NCBI GenBank assembly: GCA_051004735.1
Contig: JBPCKA010000028.1
Location: 1 to 64,000, forward strand
Source of the DNA: Euzebya sp051004735
GTDB lineage: Bacteria; Actinomycetota; Nitriliruptoria; Euzebyales; Euzebyaceae
Direction: 5' to 3'
Length of the DNA stretch: 64,000 nucleotides
Shown here: positions 1-8,273 of the stretch, one piece after another
Numbering within the stretch: position 1 is the stretch's first letter
Layout of the letters: every line of letters begins with the position of its first letter
Translations under genes and position numbers: made by a program
Notes under the pieces: model-generated
Database searches by the model: none
What the model was told of the DNA's origin: nothing
The model's input: only the letters and a program-made list of their open reading frames with translations

Positions 1-198
1 CTCCCCCTCTGTGGCGATGATGGCCGTCGTTGTGGTGCTTGGCGCCGGCAGGACGCAGAACGGGGAGTCACCCGGCACCAGGCTGGCTTTCTGGTCGCCA
101 ACGCGGCGGCGACGGCGGGCGCCACGCTCGCGACGGGCAATCCGAAGGACTTCCCGATGCTCGAGGTCACCGTTGATCACTGGCCCGTGGGCGCCTAA
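1..198 (+). pseudogene. C-terminal piece of a VapC-type PIN toxin, cut by the window edge
   Basis: Frame 1 is open from base 1 to a TAA at 196-198. Its last part reads like the end of type II VapC PIN toxins: an alanine-rich helix, then GATLATGNPKDFPM and a final DHWPVGA. In the PIN family the TGN-x-x-DF segment holds the last acidic residues of the metal site of an RNase. The piece before residue ~28 does not look like PIN, so the gene may be broken as well as cut. Only 13 bp separate it from the GMP synthase remnant. Whether a full toxin and its antitoxin lie to the left cannot be seen. Confidence 0.5.
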
Positions 199-210
199 CC
201 CGCTGACCGC

Positions 211-1011
211 TTGCCGGGCCTGACGGCCGGCGTCTGGTGCGACTTCTGCCCGAACACAAGACCGACAGCCCGCGCGCCCGCCGCCGACGTCGCCGAGCGC
301 AAGCCGACGGCCCTGATCCTCTCGGGCGGACCGAAGTCGGTGCACGTCACCGACGCCCCCCGCCCTGACCCAGCGATCCTCGACCTCGGCATCCCCGTCC
401 TCGGCATCTGCGTCCTGAAGTCATTCCTGCACGCCGCGGGCGCCAGCCCCTCGTGGGCCGCCTTCAACGTGATCGAGGAGTCCGTCGCGGCCGTCCGCGA
501 GCAGGTCGCTGACGCCCAGGTCCTGGTCCAAAGCACCCTGTACCCCGACCTGATCGAGTCCGGACACGGCACGGCCGCCACGATCAAGAGTCATCACAAC
601 GTCGGCGGCCTGCCCGAGGACATGGTCTGGCGCCAGCCATTCCCAGGACCTGGTCTGGGTGTTCGGATCATCGGCGAGATCACCGCCGAACGACTGGACC
701 TGTTGCGTGCCGCCGACCGGATCGTCCTCGCCGAGCTGAAGCGGGCGGGCCTCGAGCGCGAGATCTGGCAGTCCTTCGCGGTGCTGCCGACCATCCGCAG
801 CGTCGGCGTCCAGGGTGACGAGCGCACCTACGGCCACCCGATCATCATCCGCGCCGTCACCAGTGAGGACGCGATGACCGCCGACTTCGCCCGGATCCCC
901 TACGAGGTCCTGGAACGCATCTCCACCAGAATCATCAATGAGGTGCCAGGCATCAACCGCGTTGCCTATGACATCACCTCCAAACCTCCAGGAACCATTG
1001 AGTGGGAATGA
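211..1011 (+). pseudogene. guaA: GMP synthase (GuaA) remnant with three in-frame internal deletions
   Basis: GuaA makes GMP from XMP, ATP and glutamine and is about 520 residues long; this frame gives 266. Recognisable blocks occur in the right order: LILSGGPKSVH and GIPVLGIC of the amidotransferase domain, the linker FNVIEESVAAVREQV, STLYPDLIESG, IKSHHNVGGLPEDM, and an intact end from PFPGPGLGVRIIGE to TSKPPGTIEWE. Missing are the amidotransferase His-Glu half, the SGGVDSS P-loop of the ATP pyrophosphatase, and the stretch between PEDM and WRQPFPGPG. It therefore cannot make GMP by the known mechanism. All three joins stay in frame. The only start is a weak TTG at 211. Most likely a dead copy; a true guaA should lie elsewhere. 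Confidence 0.8.
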
Positions 1012-1085
1012 CCCGTGGTGGCTGACATGTCAATGGGAGGATCCGGCACACACCAGTCGGATCACATCGGTTACGGTCAGCGCTG

Positions 1086-1472
1086 ATGGTCGATGAAATC
1101 CTTGATGTGGCCCGCGCCACGGCCGGTGCCTTCGGCAACTCCATTGCCGCAGATCTTGCACGGCTGGCCCCCCTGGCCAAGGACCGCCGGCTGACACTGT
1201 CCTCCTTTGAGGTGTCGGTGGTCGGATCAAGCCCTGATGCCGAGATCATCGGTTTGCTGTCCGGGATGGCAGAGGCAGGGCTGTCCTTCGCCCTACCTGT
1301 GGGGGGCGAGGTGCCGATCGGTGATCGGCCTGCGGGCGAGGTCCTACGGTTGGTCCCGGCAATCGCCCAGGCGGCCGCGTCTACCGAGGCTGCAGGCTGT
1401 GTTGATATTGAGGAGCCGGCCACTGCGCTGGCCGACATCGGAGTGCTGGACGAGGAGGGGGCGACCAAGTGA
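1086..1472 (+). CDS. Hypothetical protein coupled to fumarylacetoacetase
   Basis: A 128-residue soluble protein that I do not recognise. It is rich in Ala and Leu, with helical stretches (VDEILDVARATAGAFG) and a tail VDIEEPATALADIGVLDE. No signal peptide, membrane segment or metal motif is visible. Codon third positions are strongly GC, as in the neighbouring real genes. Its TGA overlaps the GTG of fahA (GTGA at 1469-1472), so the two are probably translated from one message and may act together in aromatic amino acid breakdown; that role is inference from coupling only. The ATG at 1086 is the first good start. Confidence 0.6.
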   Translation: MVDEILDVARATAGAFGNSIAADLARLAPLAKDRRLTLSSFEVSVVGSSPDAEIIGLLSGMAEAGLSFALPVGGEVPIGDRPAGEVLRLVPAIAQAAASTEAAGCVDIEEPATALADIGVLDEEGATK

Positions 1473-2734
1473 CCGCCCGGCCGGCCCGCCGGTCCTGGGT
1501 CCCCGACGCCGGCGGTTCCGGTTTCGACCTGGACCACCTGCCATACGGCGTCGTTCGACGAGACGGTGAGCCCCGTCCTGCGGTCAGGGTGGGCGGCCAT
1601 GCCCTGGACCTGCGGGTCTGCGCCCCACTGCTACCGCAGGGCGAGTGGACCGACGGGGGCACACTCGACGCACTGCTGGCCGCCGGACCACGATTGTGGC
1701 GTGACACTCGTGCTGCGCTGATCGATCTGCTGGACGCCGACACCGTGTCACGACCGCCCGGTGACGCCTTGGTGCCGCTGGACCAACTGCCTCCTCCGGT
1801 CATGCCGTTCACCGTGGGTGACTTCGTGGACTTCTACTCCTCAATCCATCACGCCAGCAACGTCGGCAGAATCTTTCGACCTCAGTCACCACCACTGCTG
1901 GACAACTGGCGGCACCTGCCGGTCGGCTATCACGGACGGGCCTCCACCGTTGTCGTCAGCGGCACCGATGTCGTACGGCCGGTGGGTCAGCGTCGGCCGG
2001 CTGGGTCCACGTCAGCGCCACCGGTGGGTCCCACCCAGCAGCTGGACATCGAGTTGGAGGTGGGCTTTGTCACCGGAGGACCAGCCAACCCGCTGGGCAC
2101 CCGTGTGAGCACCGCCCAGGCGGCCGACCGGATCTTTGGAATCATGTTGTTGAACGACTGGTCCGCGCGCGACATCCAGGCCTGGGAGTACCAACCATTG
2201 GGTCCGTTCCTGGGGAAGTCCTTCGCCACCTCGATCGCTGCCTGGGTGACCCCACTGGACGCCTTGGCTGCGGCCCGTGTCTGCCCGCCGGTGCAAGATC
2301 CGCTCGTTTCCTCCTATCTGCAGGTGCACGGGGAATGGGCCTTTGACCTCAGCCTTGAGGTGGCGTTGACGCCCGCGGATGGGACGGGTGAGGCGGTGAT
2401 CAGCCGGGTTTCACTGGCGGACATGTACTGGACCATGCCCCAGCAATTGGCGCATGTCAGCGTGAACGGGGCCGTTGTTCGACCCGGGGATCTGTTCGGG
2501 TCAGGCACGGTGTCAGGTCCTGAACGAGGGACGGAGGGGTCATTGCTTGAGATGACGATCGGGGGCACCGAACCGCTGATGGTGGCCGGTCAACACCGCA
2601 CCTATCTCAAGGACGGGGACCGCATCACCCTGAGGGGACACTGCACCGGAGGCTCCGGTGCACTACTACGGCTGGCTGACTGCACCGGCACCGTCCGGTC
2701 GGCTCTCCGTTCCGTTCGCGAGGGTCGGCAGTAG
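1469..2734 (+). CDS. fahA: Fumarylacetoacetase
   Basis: Hydrolyses fumarylacetoacetate to fumarate and acetoacetate, the last step of tyrosine/homogentisate degradation, in the cytosol. The 421 residues match the family length. The N-terminal SH3-like part holds DFVDFYSSIHHASNVG, with the Asp, Tyr and His of the active site, and RHLPVGYHGRAST. The catalytic FAH domain follows, with DIELEVGFVTG (Glu metal ligands), NDWSARDIQAWEYQPLGPF and FLGKSFATS (Lys), then YWTMPQQLAHVSVNG. GTG start coupled by 4 nt to the upstream hypothetical gene. No other homogentisate-pathway gene is nearby. Its last 69 nt overlap the convergent DUF6069 gene. Confidence 0.95.
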   Translation: MTARPARRSWVPDAGGSGFDLDHLPYGVVRRDGEPRPAVRVGGHALDLRVCAPLLPQGEWTDGGTLDALLAAGPRLWRDTRAALIDLLDADTVSRPPGDALVPLDQLPPPVMPFTVGDFVDFYSSIHHASNVGRIFRPQSPPLLDNWRHLPVGYHGRASTVVVSGTDVVRPVGQRRPAGSTSAPPVGPTQQLDIELEVGFVTGGPANPLGTRVSTAQAADRIFGIMLLNDWSARDIQAWEYQPLGPFLGKSFATSIAAWVTPLDALAAARVCPPVQDPLVSSYLQVHGEWAFDLSLEVALTPADGTGEAVISRVSLADMYWTMPQQLAHVSVNGAVVRPGDLFGSGTVSGPERGTEGSLLEMTIGGTEPLMVAGQHRTYLKDGDRITLRGHCTGGSGALLRLADCTGTVRSALRSVREGRQ

Positions 2735-3148
2735 GACCAGGGCCACCGCCAGATGCAGGGCAAACAGCCCCCACTTCGCACCCAGGTCGACATCAAGCAG
2801 CGCCACCGGAACCAGTGAGACGACGAAAACACCGACCCCGACCACTGTCCAGATCCGGCGCCCCCGTGGGCCGCCGGCGATCGACTCCATGCCCATGACC
2901 AACAGCCATCCCAGGGCGCCCAGAATCAGCGTGACCACCGTCGTGGTGAGGATCCCCAGGGGCTGCAGATCACTGGATCCCGGCCCCGCCGGAATCTGGA
3001 GGTCAAGCCCGAAGGGACCGATCAGGATGACATGCATCACCACCGCGACCGCCGGGGCCAGCAAAACACCGGCCCAGCGGTAACCCAGGGCGATCGGGGC
3101 GGGGGGAATCAGGTCTTCCTGAGTCTGAACGGGGACGGCGCCGGCCAT
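2666..3148 (-). CDS. DUF6069-like small integral membrane protein
   Basis: 160 residues with four hydrophobic segments (roughly 24-46, 60-84, 100-120, 128-145), including AGVLLAPAVAVVMHVILIG and LGILTTTVVTLILGALGWLL, and a basic loop RGRRIW before segment three. The pattern (a GWLL helix, a basic RRIWTVV turn, then LHLAVALVLLP) resembles the DUF6069 family of actinobacterial membrane proteins, whose function is unknown. Its 3' end overlaps the end of fahA on the other strand. It is divergent from pcrA with about 110 bp between them. ATG start at 3148. Confidence 0.6.
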   Translation of the reverse strand: MAGAVPVQTQEDLIPPAPIALGYRWAGVLLAPAVAVVMHVILIGPFGLDLQIPAGPGSSDLQPLGILTTTVVTLILGALGWLLVMGMESIAGGPRGRRIWTVVGVGVFVVSLVPVALLDVDLGAKWGLFALHLAVALVLLPTLANGTESRPDGAGAVSQP

Positions 3149-3243
3149 GCGTTTGTCGAGCCTTCAATCGGTGAGGATGACGGGGCACCAGATCTTAACC
3201 CGGTCGTTGTGGATTGCCCCCGGGCGACGTCGCAGGCGACCCT

Positions 3244-3249
3244 TAGACT
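3244..3249 (+). promoter_or_regulatory. Putative -10 box (TAGACT) of pcrA
   Basis: TAGACT fits TANNNT and lies 10 nt before the GTG at 3260, with no Shine-Dalgarno sequence between them. This suggests a leaderless or nearly leaderless message, as at several other genes here. Inference from position only. Confidence 0.4.
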
Positions 3250-3259
3250 GCGCTATCTC

Positions 3260-5497
3260 GTGAACCTCACCACCTTGCCCCTGGACGGATTGAACCCGCA
3301 GCAACGCGAGGCGGTGCTGCACGAAGGCGGGCCGTTACTGGTGGTCGCCGGTGCGGGTTCGGGCAAGACCAGGGTGTTGACCCATCGCATCGCCCGTCTG
3401 ATCGCGCAGGGCGTGCACCCCTACGAGATCCTGGCGATCACCTTTACCAACAAGGCTGCGGGGGAGATGAAGGATCGTGTCGGCCGCCTGGTCGGTGATG
3501 ACCTGGTGGGCATACAGCGAGACCAGAACGGCAAGCCCCAACGCCGACGATGGGGCGGGATGTGGGTGCAGACGTTCCACTCCGCCTGTGCCCGACTGTT
3601 GCGCAGCGAAGCCCCACGGCTGGGCTACAACTCCCACTTCTCCATCTATGACTCAGGCGATTCGCGGCGGGTGATCACCGCGGTGATCAAGGAACTGGGA
3701 TTTGACACCAAGAAGATCCCGGTTCGTGCTGCCCACCATGAGATCTCAAAGGCCAAGAACGACCTGATCGACTTCGAGACCTTCGGTGAGACGGCGATGA
3801 CCTGGTGGGACAACCAGGTCGCTGATGTCTACAAGGGCTATCAGGCCCGACTGCATGCTGCCTCGGCCATGGACTTTGACGATCTGCTGGTCAAGACCGT
3901 CGAGATCTTCCAGTTGTTCGATGACGTGCTGGCCCGCTACCGCCGGCAGTTCGCACAGGTCCTGGTGGATGAGTGGCAGGACACCAACCGGGCTCAGTAC
4001 GAACTGGTCAGGATGCTGGCCAGCGAACATCGCAACGTGTGTGTGGTGGGCGATTCGGATCAGTCGATCTACGCCTTTCGCGGGGCGAACATCCGCAACC
4101 TGCTGGACTTCGAGGTTGATTTCCCCGACGCGACCCGGATCGTGTTGGACCGCAACTACCGATCGACCCAGACCATTTTGGACGCGGCCAACGCCGTCAT
4201 CTCCCACAACGCGCAGCGCATGGCCAAGGATCTGTGGACCGATTCCGGCGCCGGTGAACAGGTGGTGCGCTACACCGCGGAAAACGAGCACGACGAGGCG
4301 GCGTTCGTGATCGAGGAGATCCGTCGGTTGGGGACCGACCTTGGCGTCAGCCAGGGTGACTGTGCGGTGTTTTACCGGACCAACGCCCAGTCACGGGTCC
4401 TGGAAGAGGTGCTGATCCGCCTGAAGATGCCCTACCAGGTCATCGGGTCGACCCGCTTCTATGAGCGCAAGGAGATCAAGGACGCACTGGCCTACCTGAC
4501 CGTTCTGGTCAACCCCGGCGATGACATCGCGGTCGCTCGGATCATCAACGTCCCCCGTCGTGGCATCGGCGCAAAGACCGCACTGGCGTTGACCCAACAG
4601 GCTGCGCGGCTGCGGGTGCCGCTGATGCAGGCGTGCCGTCAGGTTGATCAAATCACCGGGTTGGCGCCCCGGGCTGCCGGTGCGATCCAGGGTTTCGTGT
4701 CGCTGATGGATCGCCTGCGCACGGCGTGGATCGAAGAGGAATTGACCCCTCGACAGATTCTTGAGCGCTGCCTGGACGACAGTGGCTATCGCGCTGAACT
4801 GGCGGCCGACCGCAGTCCCGAGGCCGAGGGCCGCTTGGAGAACCTGCTGGAACTCGAAGGGGTCGCCGAGGACCTGTCCGGCGACCTTGACATCACCCTG
4901 CCCGAATTCTTGGAACGCGTGCAGTTGACCAACGAGCAGGACCAGTTGACCGACGAGGGCGAGCCGGTCACGTTGATGACGCTGCATAACGCCAAGGGCC
5001 TGGAATACCCGGTGGTGTTCCTGGTCGGCTTGGAGGAGGGGATCTTCCCGCACAGCCGCACGCTGAGCGAGCCCGATGAGATCGAGGAGGAGCGACGGCT
5101 GGCCTACGTCGGCATGACCCGGGCGGAACGCCGGCTGTATATCACCTCTGCGTGGAGTCGGACCTTGTTCGGCGGGTCGCAGTCGAATCCGCCCAGTCGG
5201 TTTCTTGGCGAGATCCCCCGCGAGCTGGTCCAGGACCGATCCGCAGACGCAGGAGGACCGTCCAGGCGTGCCCTGTCCCGGACCGGTGTGCAGTCCCAGT
5301 ACCGCCGGGGTGCACCGGAGGTTGAGGACGACGGCCCTGAGTTCCGTCCGGGGGACCGTGTCCTTCACACCCGTTTTGGCACAGGCCGGATCGTGGAGAT
5401 GTCGGGCAGCACCGGCGAGGAAGAAGCCATCATCGACTTCGATGAGTTCGGGGAGAAACGTCTGGTCCTGGCCTACGCCCCACTGCTCAGGGCCTGA
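3260..5497 (+). CDS. pcrA: ATP-dependent DNA helicase, UvrD/PcrA type
   Basis: A superfamily 1A 3'-5' helicase for repair and replication restart, 745 residues. Start chosen at GTG 3260 because homology begins there (LDGLNPQQREAV is the Q motif) and a TANNNT box lies just upstream; the frame is open further up but that part is not PcrA-like. Walker A GAGSGKTR is at about 30-37, motif Ia FTNKAAGEMKDR follows, motif II is DEWQDTN (usual DEYQDTN), motif III GDSDQSIYAFRGA, then motif V TLHNAKGLEYPVVF and motif VI RRLAYVGMTRAE. The last ~55 residues (GDRVLHTRFGTGRIV) form the PcrA C-terminal Tudor-like domain that contacts RNA polymerase in other bacteria. A terminator follows directly. Confidence 0.95.
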   Translation: MNLTTLPLDGLNPQQREAVLHEGGPLLVVAGAGSGKTRVLTHRIARLIAQGVHPYEILAITFTNKAAGEMKDRVGRLVGDDLVGIQRDQNGKPQRRRWGGMWVQTFHSACARLLRSEAPRLGYNSHFSIYDSGDSRRVITAVIKELGFDTKKIPVRAAHHEISKAKNDLIDFETFGETAMTWWDNQVADVYKGYQARLHAASAMDFDDLLVKTVEIFQLFDDVLARYRRQFAQVLVDEWQDTNRAQYELVRMLASEHRNVCVVGDSDQSIYAFRGANIRNLLDFEVDFPDATRIVLDRNYRSTQTILDAANAVISHNAQRMAKDLWTDSGAGEQVVRYTAENEHDEAAFVIEEIRRLGTDLGVSQGDCAVFYRTNAQSRVLEEVLIRLKMPYQVIGSTRFYERKEIKDALAYLTVLVNPGDDIAVARIINVPRRGIGAKTALALTQQAARLRVPLMQACRQVDQITGLAPRAAGAIQGFVSLMDRLRTAWIEEELTPRQILERCLDDSGYRAELAADRSPEAEGRLENLLELEGVAEDLSGDLDITLPEFLERVQLTNEQDQLTDEGEPVTLMTLHNAKGLEYPVVFLVGLEEGIFPHSRTLSEPDEIEEERRLAYVGMTRAERRLYITSAWSRTLFGGSQSNPPSRFLGEIPRELVQDRSADAGGPSRRALSRTGVQSQYRRGAPEVEDDGPEFRPGDRVLHTRFGTGRIVEMSGSTGEEEAIIDFDEFGEKRLVLAYAPLLRA

Positions 5498-5523
5498 GGG
5501 ATGCTCACGCCCTGAGCCGTTTT
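5486..5523 (+). terminator. Rho-independent terminator of pcrA
   Basis: Perfect 8-bp stem CTCAGGGC (5486-5493) / GCCCTGAG (5509-5516) followed by CCGTTTT. The stem overlaps the pcrA stop codon. Confidence 0.75.
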
Positions 5524-5530
5524 CCGGTAA

Positions 5531-6288
5531 CTAGCCCTGCGGCACCACGATTGCGACGCAGTCGGTCTTCAGGCCATGACAGGCCCGGGCGAAGATCGGT
5601 GGTGGAGCGACCGACCCCCAGTTGCACGGTCGGGCCGGTGAAGATGGGTGTCCAGCCGTTGATGAAGCTCGAGGTGGTGTTGTTTGACACCACAGCCTGG
5701 AAGCTGCCGGTGATGGAGGCGCCGGCGGTCAGCACCTCGCTGATCTCCACACCCCGCTGGAACTGGGAGGCAACGACACGGCCGATGCGGTCCTTGGTCC
5801 CAACGGCATGGTCATGGTGACGGTGTCGGCGGCGGAGTCAAAGGCTCCGTCCAGGACAGCCAGGTGGTAACAACCCGACACCGGCGCGCCCTGGCGGCCT
5901 TTGAGGACGTAGGAAGCTTCGCAGGCGCCGCGGAGCTGGAACCAGTCACTCATCGATGCGGCCTGCTGGGCGTGGCCAACCGGGTCCTCTGCGGTGGTGA
6001 TGGAGGCGACGTTGCTGCAATTGGAAGGTCTGGGCCCCGGCCGCGAACGACCAGGTGTAGCGCACGCCCTCCGGCGGCATGGTGTCCGGCAGGTCCTGGA
6101 GATGCCAGGTGAACCGAAGGCCGTCGTTCACCAGTTCGATGTCGGCATTTTGCAACTCGATGCCCAGTGGCTGCGGGGCGGTTCCTGTGGGCCGCGAAGT
6201 TCGTCAGTGCGCCGCCGACTGCGAGGGGACCGGTGCGGGCCGTGATGATGGCGTTCCCGGTGACCGCAGCGCCCCTTACTTTCGCCAT
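5531..6288 (-). pseudogene. Frameshifted relic of an unrecognised protein of about 250 residues
   Basis: Consecutive protein-like segments on the minus strand lie in different frames. They run from MAKVRGAAVTGNAIITARTG (start near 6288), to ELVNDGLRFTWHLQDLPDTM, to SNVASITTAEDPVGHAQQAA and SGCYHLAVLDGAFDSAADTV, to DRIGRVVASQFQRG and VEISEVLTAGASITGSFQAV, and finally IFARACHGLKTDCVAIVVPQ with TAG at 5531-5533. At least four frame changes are needed to join them. The segments are rich in beta-type sequence and contain Cys, suggesting an exported protein, but no signal peptide is visible. It follows the lipase on the same strand by 50 nt. Either an old pseudogene or a region with indel errors in the sequence. 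Confidence 0.6.
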
Positions 6289-6338
6289 CAACGGGTCGGG
6301 TTCCTTCCCCGGGAACCAGAAAGTGGTGGCAGTTCGGG

Positions 6339-7334
6339 CTACCCCTCGGCGGCCAGCGGCGGCACCACCCGCAGAGTCGGGGCCGTTGCCTCCTCGGGGA
6401 TCACGCTGTGAAGGGTGGCCGGCGGTTCGACGGTGAGGGGTTCGGGGTGGGAGCGCGAGGGGCTGACCGGTTCTGGGAGGGATCGTGCGGGGGGCCGGTT
6501 CAACGAGCGGTCCGACAGATGGGCGATCACGGCGCGCATCACCTCGCCTGACAGCAGCAGGGACAAATGACCCTGGTCGGCCACCTTGATGTTGTGGGCG
6601 CGCAGTGCGGGGTGGACGAGTTTGGCGTTGACGGCCGGGAGCATCAGCAGATCCAGATCGGAGTAGATCGCGATCCACCGGACGTCGGTGGGACGGGCAG
6701 TTTCCTCAAGGTGGCGCAGGAAGGTGCTGCCCGGCTTCATCTGTGGCGCCGATGCGCCAGGGCCAAGGTAGGCGGCGTAGGTCCCCCGATGAGGGGAGCC
6801 GAGGGTGATGACGGTGTCCACCAGTTGGTCACCGCCCAGTTGCTGAACGTAGTAGCGGGTGACCACTCCTCCCATCGAATGGCCAACGATCATCACCTTC
6901 TCAGCACCGGTGATGGAAAGGACCCGGTCGACCTCGGCGGCGAGCATGCCGGCGACCTCGGGGATGTCATAGGCCAACGGGTTGTAGTCGAAGGCATGGA
7001 TGTGGCGGAAGCCGTGACGTCGCAGGGCCCGGCTGATCCCCAGGAACGCACTGCGGTTATGGACCCAGCCGTGAGCCAGGATCACCGGCATCGTGGCGGT
7101 CTCATCGTCGGCGACCACCTGGTCCAGCCGGTCGTAGTCGTGCATCGGCCTTGACCGGCGGTTGGCATCCCGGGCAATTCCCAGCGGGTAGGCGGCCGCG
7201 TGGAAGGCGGTCAGGGCCAGTTCGCGCACCGTGCCGATGTAGGTGCCGGGTCGGAGCAGACTTCGAAGCGCGATTCCCGCCTGACGGCGGAGATGAGCCA
7301 GATCGTCGTAATCGGCTTCGACGCGAGGTGACAC
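6339..7334 (-). CDS. Alpha/beta-hydrolase, triacylglycerol lipase/esterase-like
   Basis: 331 residues from the GTG at 7334 (VSPRVEADYDDL); the reading frame further upstream runs through a tandem repeat and is not protein-like. The fold signature is clear: HGWVHNRSAFLG supplies the oxyanion region, GHSMGGVVTRYYVQQ the nucleophilic Ser elbow, IYSDLDLLMLP the acid, and VADQGHLSLLLSGEV the His. This arrangement matches LipA/EstA-type lipases that act on acyl esters. No signal peptide is visible, though an N-terminal hydrophobic helix (ELALTAFHAAAYPLG) might associate with membrane. The Pro/Ser-rich tail of about 45 residues after the last helix is unusual. The substrate is unknown. Confidence 0.8.
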   Translation of the reverse strand: MSPRVEADYDDLAHLRRQAGIALRSLLRPGTYIGTVRELALTAFHAAAYPLGIARDANRRSRPMHDYDRLDQVVADDETATMPVILAHGWVHNRSAFLGISRALRRHGFRHIHAFDYNPLAYDIPEVAGMLAAEVDRVLSITGAEKVMIVGHSMGGVVTRYYVQQLGGDQLVDTVITLGSPHRGTYAAYLGPGASAPQMKPGSTFLRHLEETARPTDVRWIAIYSDLDLLMLPAVNAKLVHPALRAHNIKVADQGHLSLLLSGEVMRAVIAHLSDRSLNRPPARSLPEPVSPSRSHPEPLTVEPPATLHSVIPEEATAPTLRVVPPLAAEG

Positions 7335-7448
7335 TGCGAGGCGCTCCTGAAAGGGTTCACGGGCTGTGTACGACCAATACTGCCCGATCGCACACCAAGA
7401 CAAGCGCGTAGGCCACCATCGACGCAAATCGGTAACCGGGAGCCTGGG

Positions 7449-7552
7449 TGCCCGGGTTTGGTGTTGCCCGGCGCCGTGGAACCCGGGCACTGCTGGTGTG
7501 GGCGTGGTGGGTGCCCGGGTTTGGTGTTGCCCGGCGCCGTGAAACCCGGGCA
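7449..7552. repeat. Two tandem copies of a 41-bp hairpin element
   Basis: Copies at 7449-7489 and 7512-7552, period 63 bp. Each has an 11-bp inverted repeat (TGCCCGGGTTT ... AAACCCGGGCA) around a GC-rich loop containing GGCGCC. Copy 1 has a single change in its right arm (GAACCCGGGCA) that still allows a G-U pair. They lie between two minus-strand genes. This could be a REP-like dispersed repeat or an RNA-processing/termination hairpin; no T-run follows. Confidence 0.75.
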
Positions 7553-7594
7553 GCAGCGGCACCCGGCACCCGGCCGCACGGCGGCTACGCCTGG

Positions 7595-8125
7595 CTACCC
7601 CGGGCATCCCGGCAACGGTGAGGTGGCGTCGATCCTCGGTTGCAACAGTTCCGTCTGGGCTGTCGGATCGATGAACAGCATGTGGTCGTAGGCCGTGATC
7701 TGGACCGGGCGCAAGGACTGTCCCTGGCCGACCAGCAGACGGCCCTGCGCGCTCCACTGCCGCCCGTCAGGCGCTTCGATCCGTCGGGAAGCCGGGCAGT
7801 ACCGGGCCTGCCCGGGCGGGTCGACGAAGGCACGCAGGGCACCACCGGCCCGGATCACCAGGACGGGACGGCCCCCCACGTCGACCACGTCGCCGACGTC
7901 GGGGTCGATCGCGCTCAACGGGCCCGCCTCGACGAACGGCTGGCCTGGCGGGCCTCCCGAGCTCAAGACGAACGGCACGGTCACGACCAGGATCAGCACC
8001 CCGGCAACGACTGCCGCTATCGGCCAGTGCGCCCCCATGCGTTCGCGCAACACGATCTTGCGAGCCCGCTTCGCAGCCCGGGGCGGCAGATAGCCGCCGG
8101 GACCGAACTCGCCGTCCTGGGTCAT
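7595..8125 (-). CDS. Single-pass membrane protein with a degenerate Rieske-like C-domain
   Basis: 176 residues from the ATG at 8125 (MTQDGEFGPGGYLPP); an upstream extension of the frame overlaps sucC and is rejected. A basic cytoplasmic N-terminus (AAKRARKIVLRERMG) is followed by one membrane segment (HWPIAAVVAGVLILVVTVPF, ~35-55). The outside domain has DVVDVGGRPVLVIRAGGALRAFV, RYCPASRR and APDGRQWSAQGRLLVGQG. The layout recalls a Rieske/nitrite-reductase small-subunit fold, but the CxH...CxxH cluster ligands are absent. Function unknown. It is divergent from sucC. Confidence 0.55.
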   Translation of the reverse strand: MTQDGEFGPGGYLPPRAAKRARKIVLRERMGAHWPIAAVVAGVLILVVTVPFVLSSGGPPGQPFVEAGPLSAIDPDVGDVVDVGGRPVLVIRAGGALRAFVDPPGQARYCPASRRIEAPDGRQWSAQGRLLVGQGQSLRPVQITAYDHMLFIDPTAQTELLQPRIDATSPLPGCPG

Positions 8126-8226
8126 CGGTGCCAGGGTGCCATCGGTTGCCAGCAACGACCGCCGGTCACCGCCCCTCACCCATGGTGTGGTGTGCGGGTC
8201 GGGTTGGTCCCGGCCTGCGTGGGGGC

Positions 8227-8232
8227 TATTGT
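8227..8232 (+). promoter_or_regulatory. Putative -10 box (TATTGT) of sucCD
   Basis: TATTGT fits TANNNT and would start transcription near 8239. That gives a leader of about 35 nt carrying the AAAGGA ribosome site at 8262-8267. Confidence 0.35.
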
Positions 8233-8273
8233 TCGCTCCCGAGGGACTGATCTCAACGTGCAAAGGATCTGAC

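Noticed and set aside
4391..5368. A long open frame antisense to pcrA
   Set aside because: Shadow of the helicase; no domain or start signal.
7333..7757. N-terminal extension of the lipase up to 7757
   Set aside because: The extension translates the tandem hairpin repeats and overlaps the next gene; homology begins after GTG 7334.
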